Source of the DNA: an uncultured Tateyamaria sp.
GTDB lineage: Bacteria > Pseudomonadota > Alphaproteobacteria > Rhodobacterales > Rhodobacteraceae
Direction: 5' to 3'
Length of the DNA stretch: 64,000 nucleotides
NCBI RefSeq assembly: GCF_947488715.1
Contig: NZ_CANLAG010000010.1
Span: forward strand, 62,001-126,000
The notes under the pieces are model-generated. The model saw nothing but the letters and a program-made list of their open reading frames with translations, did no database searches and was not told where the DNA came from. Below, in pieces: positions 61,384-64,000 of this stretch. Made by a program: the position numbers and the translations under genes. Numbering within the stretch: position 1 is the stretch's first letter; each line of letters opens with the position of its first letter.

Positions 61384-62784
61384 TTAGGCAGCGGGACGGC
61401 TGAGCGTGACCCTGTTACGCCCATCGGCCTTTGCCGCATAGAGCGCCTTATCCGCCCGGTCCAACAGTGTTTCTGGCGGGCTTGGTACGCCTTTTGCACC
61501 CGTAGGCGCGGGGTCGCAGACTGTCATTCCAATCGAAATTGTGGCGTTCACCGCAGTGGCAGCCTGACCCGGCACGTCAAAGGGGGTGTCACGGACAATT
61601 CGGCACAGCCGTTGGGCCGCGTTTTTGGCATCAGCCAAACCCGCGCCAGGCATGACGATCAGGAATTCCTCGCCGCCAATCCGGGCGACCATATCCACGG
61701 CGCGCATGTTCTCGCGCAACCGTTGCGCCGTTTCGACCAATACGGCGTCACCTGCCGCGTGCCCAAAGGTATCGTTGATCCGCTTGAAGTGGTCCATATC
61801 GGCAACCATCACGGCAAAGGGCTTGCCCGACCGGACGGCCCGTTCGGCGATACGGGCCAGATGGGGCATGGCATAGCGGCGGTTATGCAGACCGGTCAAA
61901 GGGTCGATCAGTGCGGCCTCGATGCCTGTACGCACCGTGTCACGGAGCGCATCGCTCACGCGCTTTCGGGCCAAAAGGGTTTCTAGTCGCAGCGCCACTT
62001 CGGACGAGTCGCGGTGAAATGCCATGACGTCATTGGCGCCCATATCCAACATTTGCGCACCCAGCTTGCAGTCCGGCTCGACCTGAACCACCAGAATGGC
62101 GCTGTGCCGCGTGTCGGCGTTGCTGCGAATGGTCGCGAGAAGCCCCAGCATGTCGCCGCGCGCTTCGGGTTCGACCAGCAGGATAAACCCGTCGGGAACG
62201 TTTGCGTCATCGTGCCGTTCCACTGCCGCGGCTGGCGTACACCGGCTCAGGGACGCGCGAACGGTTTCCGCCAGAGTTGGATGCCAACTGTCCAGGCAGG
62301 CCTGATCCTGCGCGACGATGCGAACGGTCTGAGCGCCCGCGAATTGCGCATTTGGTTCTGCAAATCCAAGCGCCCGTGATGTGCCGTCCCGCAGCTTCCA
62401 TTCCGTCGCAGAGGCGAATGCGCGGATCACACTCCGCACTCGCGCCAAGAGAAAGCTGTCGTCGATGGGTTTCTCGAGAACGTCTTCGATCCCCGCACCA
62501 AGGAGCTTGAGCCGCGATTTGATGTCACAATCGGTGCCCAACACAATCACTGGCACCTTGCCCTGCAGCCCCGCCTTGCGCAGTCGTGCCATAAGGCGCA
62601 AGGGCCCGCCGTCGGGCAACGTGTCGGCGCACAGGATCATGTCCGGCACTGTTGCGCCCAAAACCCGCATCGCGTCCCCGATACTGCCCGCCTGCACCAT
62701 GTCGTAGTGGCTGGCTGCCAATTTCACCCGCAGGACAATGCGGTTGGTGGCGATGGGATCAACAACGAGGATCTTGCCGTGCAT
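61384..62784 (-). CDS. pleD: PleD-type diguanylate cyclase with degenerate receivers
   Basis: 466 residues from ATG 62784 (ATG 62790 also possible). Two receiver-like domains then GGDEF. The first begins KILVVDPIATNRIVLRVKLA; where a phosphoacceptor Asp is expected the sequence is MILCADTLPDGG, with Ala at the aligned position and Asp one place later; the Lys is kept in VLEKPID. The second receiver is degenerate. The cyclase has DPLTGLHNRRYAM, ADMDHFKRINDTFGHAAGD and RIGGEEFLIV, plus an inhibitory I-site R-A-V-D five residues before GGEEF. It should make cyclic di-GMP with product inhibition. Confidence 0.93.
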   Translation of the reverse strand: MHGKILVVDPIATNRIVLRVKLAASHYDMVQAGSIGDAMRVLGATVPDMILCADTLPDGGPLRLMARLRKAGLQGKVPVIVLGTDCDIKSRLKLLGAGIEDVLEKPIDDSFLLARVRSVIRAFASATEWKLRDGTSRALGFAEPNAQFAGAQTVRIVAQDQACLDSWHPTLAETVRASLSRCTPAAAVERHDDANVPDGFILLVEPEARGDMLGLLATIRSNADTRHSAILVVQVEPDCKLGAQMLDMGANDVMAFHRDSSEVALRLETLLARKRVSDALRDTVRTGIEAALIDPLTGLHNRRYAMPHLARIAERAVRSGKPFAVMVADMDHFKRINDTFGHAAGDAVLVETAQRLRENMRAVDMVARIGGEEFLIVMPGAGLADAKNAAQRLCRIVRDTPFDVPGQAATAVNATISIGMTVCDPAPTGAKGVPSPPETLLDRADKALYAAKADGRNRVTLSRPAA

Positions 62785-62878
62785 CGACATTTCCAATTCG
62801 TAACAAATAACGTGTATTCGGTTTTTGTTGGTTTAGGTTAACAAAGGGTTTCCAAATCGCCGCGAAGGGGTGTTTGTG

Positions 62879-63163
62879 ATGTCGATGGGGCGAGAATCCG
62901 CCGAAGTCGTGGGTTTACGGGCTTTGGCCTGGATGGCGGGCAACGAAGAGTTGCTGCCTGTTTTTCTTGGTGCAACGGGTGCAAATGAGGCGGATGTGCG
63001 CAGTGGCGCGACGGATCCTGCGTTCCTGGGGGCGTTGTTGGACTTTGTTATGATGGACGACCAATGGGTCACCGCGTTTTGCGATGCTCAGGGGCTGGCC
63101 TATGACGCGCCGATGCGCGCACGTGCTGCCTTGCCCGGTGGGGAGCAGACGCATTGGACCTGA
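62879..63163 (+). CDS. DUF3572 family protein
   Basis: 94 residues from ATG 62879 (AAGGGG 9 bases upstream; GTG 62870 is an alternative). Matches the DUF3572 pattern: AEVVGLRALAWMAGNEELLP, VFLGATGANEADVRSGATDP, FLGALLDFVMMDDQWVTAFC. Small alphaproteobacterial protein of unknown function, often adjacent to pleD. It overlaps the HAD gene by 10 bases. Confidence 0.88.
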   Translation: MSMGRESAEVVGLRALAWMAGNEELLPVFLGATGANEADVRSGATDPAFLGALLDFVMMDDQWVTAFCDAQGLAYDAPMRARAALPGGEQTHWT

Positions 63164-63900
63164 ACGCAGGGGCACCCGTGCTTGGCATCATCTTTGACAA
63201 GGACGGCACGCTTTTCGATTTCGGGACGACGTGGGAGGCATGGGCGGCCGGATTTCTCAGGCGGGCTGCACATGGTGATCATGCCCGTGCTGACCGAATG
63301 GCCGAAGCGATTGGGTTTGACATCACGAAGCGCCGTTTTCGTCGCGACAGCGTTGTGATTGCCGGCACTCCTGATGAAGTTGCGACAGCTCTTATGCCGC
63401 ATTTTCCTGAAACCTCTCATGCAGGCGTCTTGACCCTGTTGAACGACGAGGCCGCACTAGCGCCCCAAGCCGAGGCAGTGCCGCTCGTGCCATTTCTAAC
63501 CGGTTTGCGCCAACGCGGGATCAAGCTGGGCGTTGCGACGAATGATGCCGAGACACCAGCGCGGGCGCATTTGAACGCTGCGGAGGTTGTGCCGTTTTTT
63601 GATTTCATTGCGGGGTCAGACAGTGGATTTGGCGGCAAGCCTGAACCCGGACAACTGATGGGCTTCTGCGCCGCGACAGGGTTGGACCCGGAAACCGTGA
63701 TCATGGTCGGCGACAGCCTGCACGATTTGCGCGCCGGTCGCGCTGCGGGCATGCGGACCGTGGGTGTTCTGACGGGGCTTGCGGATACCGATGATCTTGC
63801 ACCGCACGCGACCGTCGTCTTGTCCGACATTGGGGGCATCCCCGCGTGGATTGATAGCTTGGCGGTTGGTTCAGGCGTTCAAACGCCGCTTCTTCCTTAG
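63154..63900 (+). CDS. HAD family phosphatase (phosphoglycolate phosphatase-like)
   Basis: 248 residues from TTG 63154 inside the DUF3572 gene; GTG 63178 is an alternative. HAD motifs: I GIIFDKDGTLFDF (Asp nucleophile and general acid), II KLGVATNDAE, III GGKPEPGQL (Lys), IV ETVIMVGDSLHDLRAGRAAG. A helical cap (~30-95) makes it C1-type. Substrate unknown. Confidence 0.88.
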   Translation: MDLNAGAPVLGIIFDKDGTLFDFGTTWEAWAAGFLRRAAHGDHARADRMAEAIGFDITKRRFRRDSVVIAGTPDEVATALMPHFPETSHAGVLTLLNDEAALAPQAEAVPLVPFLTGLRQRGIKLGVATNDAETPARAHLNAAEVVPFFDFIAGSDSGFGGKPEPGQLMGFCAATGLDPETVIMVGDSLHDLRAGRAAGMRTVGVLTGLADTDDLAPHATVVLSDIGGIPAWIDSLAVGSGVQTPLLP

Positions 63901-63987
63901 AAAACGACACAAGCCGTCGCAAACGGAGATGTACGGGCGGTGGTGCTGCGTTGAGGGTTGGATTACCAGCAATGCGGAGGACAGGCC

Positions 63988-64000
63988 ATGAGCGGGACAG
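63988..64000 (+). CDS. Start of a further gene (cut by the window end)
   Basis: ATG at 63988 with GGAGG at 63976-63980, reading MSG before the window ends. Too short to identify. Confidence 0.45.

Noticed and set aside
1-64000. CRISPR arrays, rRNA and tRNA genes
   Set aside because: No regularly spaced repeat of CRISPR size and no tRNA- or rRNA-like sequence was noticed by reading; a covariance-model scan would be needed to exclude a tRNA firmly.

Overview
The window looks like a chromosome segment of a marine alphaproteobacterium of the Roseobacter group (Rhodobacterales). The basis is high G+C coding sequence, a form I carbon monoxide dehydrogenase cluster, a TAXI-type TRAP transporter, a carnitine operon with a dehydrogenase-thioesterase fusion, and a Rhodobacterales-style PleD. 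No rRNA, tRNA or CRISPR array was recognised. Species cannot be named from the sequence.

Region 1 (1-18.8 kb) is the late half of a prophage, all on the + strand. Lambda/HK97-like head genes (portal C-terminus, fused prohead protease-capsid, gpFII-like, gpZ-like, tail-terminator-like) are joined to a P2-like contractile tail in classical order: V, W, J, I, H-like, fibre, FI, FII, E/E', T, U, X, D. E' is made by a predicted -1 frameshift at T TTT TTC. The conserved V-W junction is split by a cassette of visibly lower G+C (4978-7957) holding a DUF2726 nuclease-like gene and an Abi/DRT-like reverse transcriptase; this is the best candidate for a little-described (probably anti-phage) system. A phage-specific 15-nt motif, GGGAACCGCCAGAGG, occurs four times in the prophage, three times between genes at module starts and once inside the capsid fusion gene. 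gpI carries a C-terminal SGNH/acetylesterase-like domain.

Region 2 (18.9-26.9 kb) holds a K+ channel, an RND efflux pair, a GltS-like symporter, then an isolated tyrosine integrase and about 500 bp without a convincing gene; this looks like an old integration scar.

Region 3 (26.9-36.0 kb, minus strand) is an aerobic CO oxidation cluster: coxC-like MHYT-LytTR regulator, then coxM-S-L-D-E-F, a MocA-like gene and coxG. CoxL has the form I active-site loop SYRCSFR. Two 21-bp tandem units lying between the regulator gene and coxM match LytTR operator architecture, giving a candidate complete CO-sensing circuit.

Region 4 (36.2-44.5 kb) has a LysR regulator divergent from a TAXI solute-binding protein, a fused TRAP permease and a sulfatase, then a chemoreceptor. 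Region 5 (44.8-49.1 kb, minus) has metG, an MFS transporter, a YceI protein and an ImuA-like protein. Region 6 (49.2-55.2 kb) has an aldo/keto reductase and a carnitine-to-glycine-betaine operon (GlxA/AraC regulator, beta-keto acid cleavage enzyme, lipocalin-like lipoprotein, L-carnitine dehydrogenase/thioesterase fusion, SDR). Region 7 (55.2-64 kb) has an XRE regulator divergent from a fatty acid desaturase, an EamA transporter, NUDIX, DUF983, an EF-hand protein with an ECF sigma operon, PleD, DUF3572 and a HAD phosphatase.
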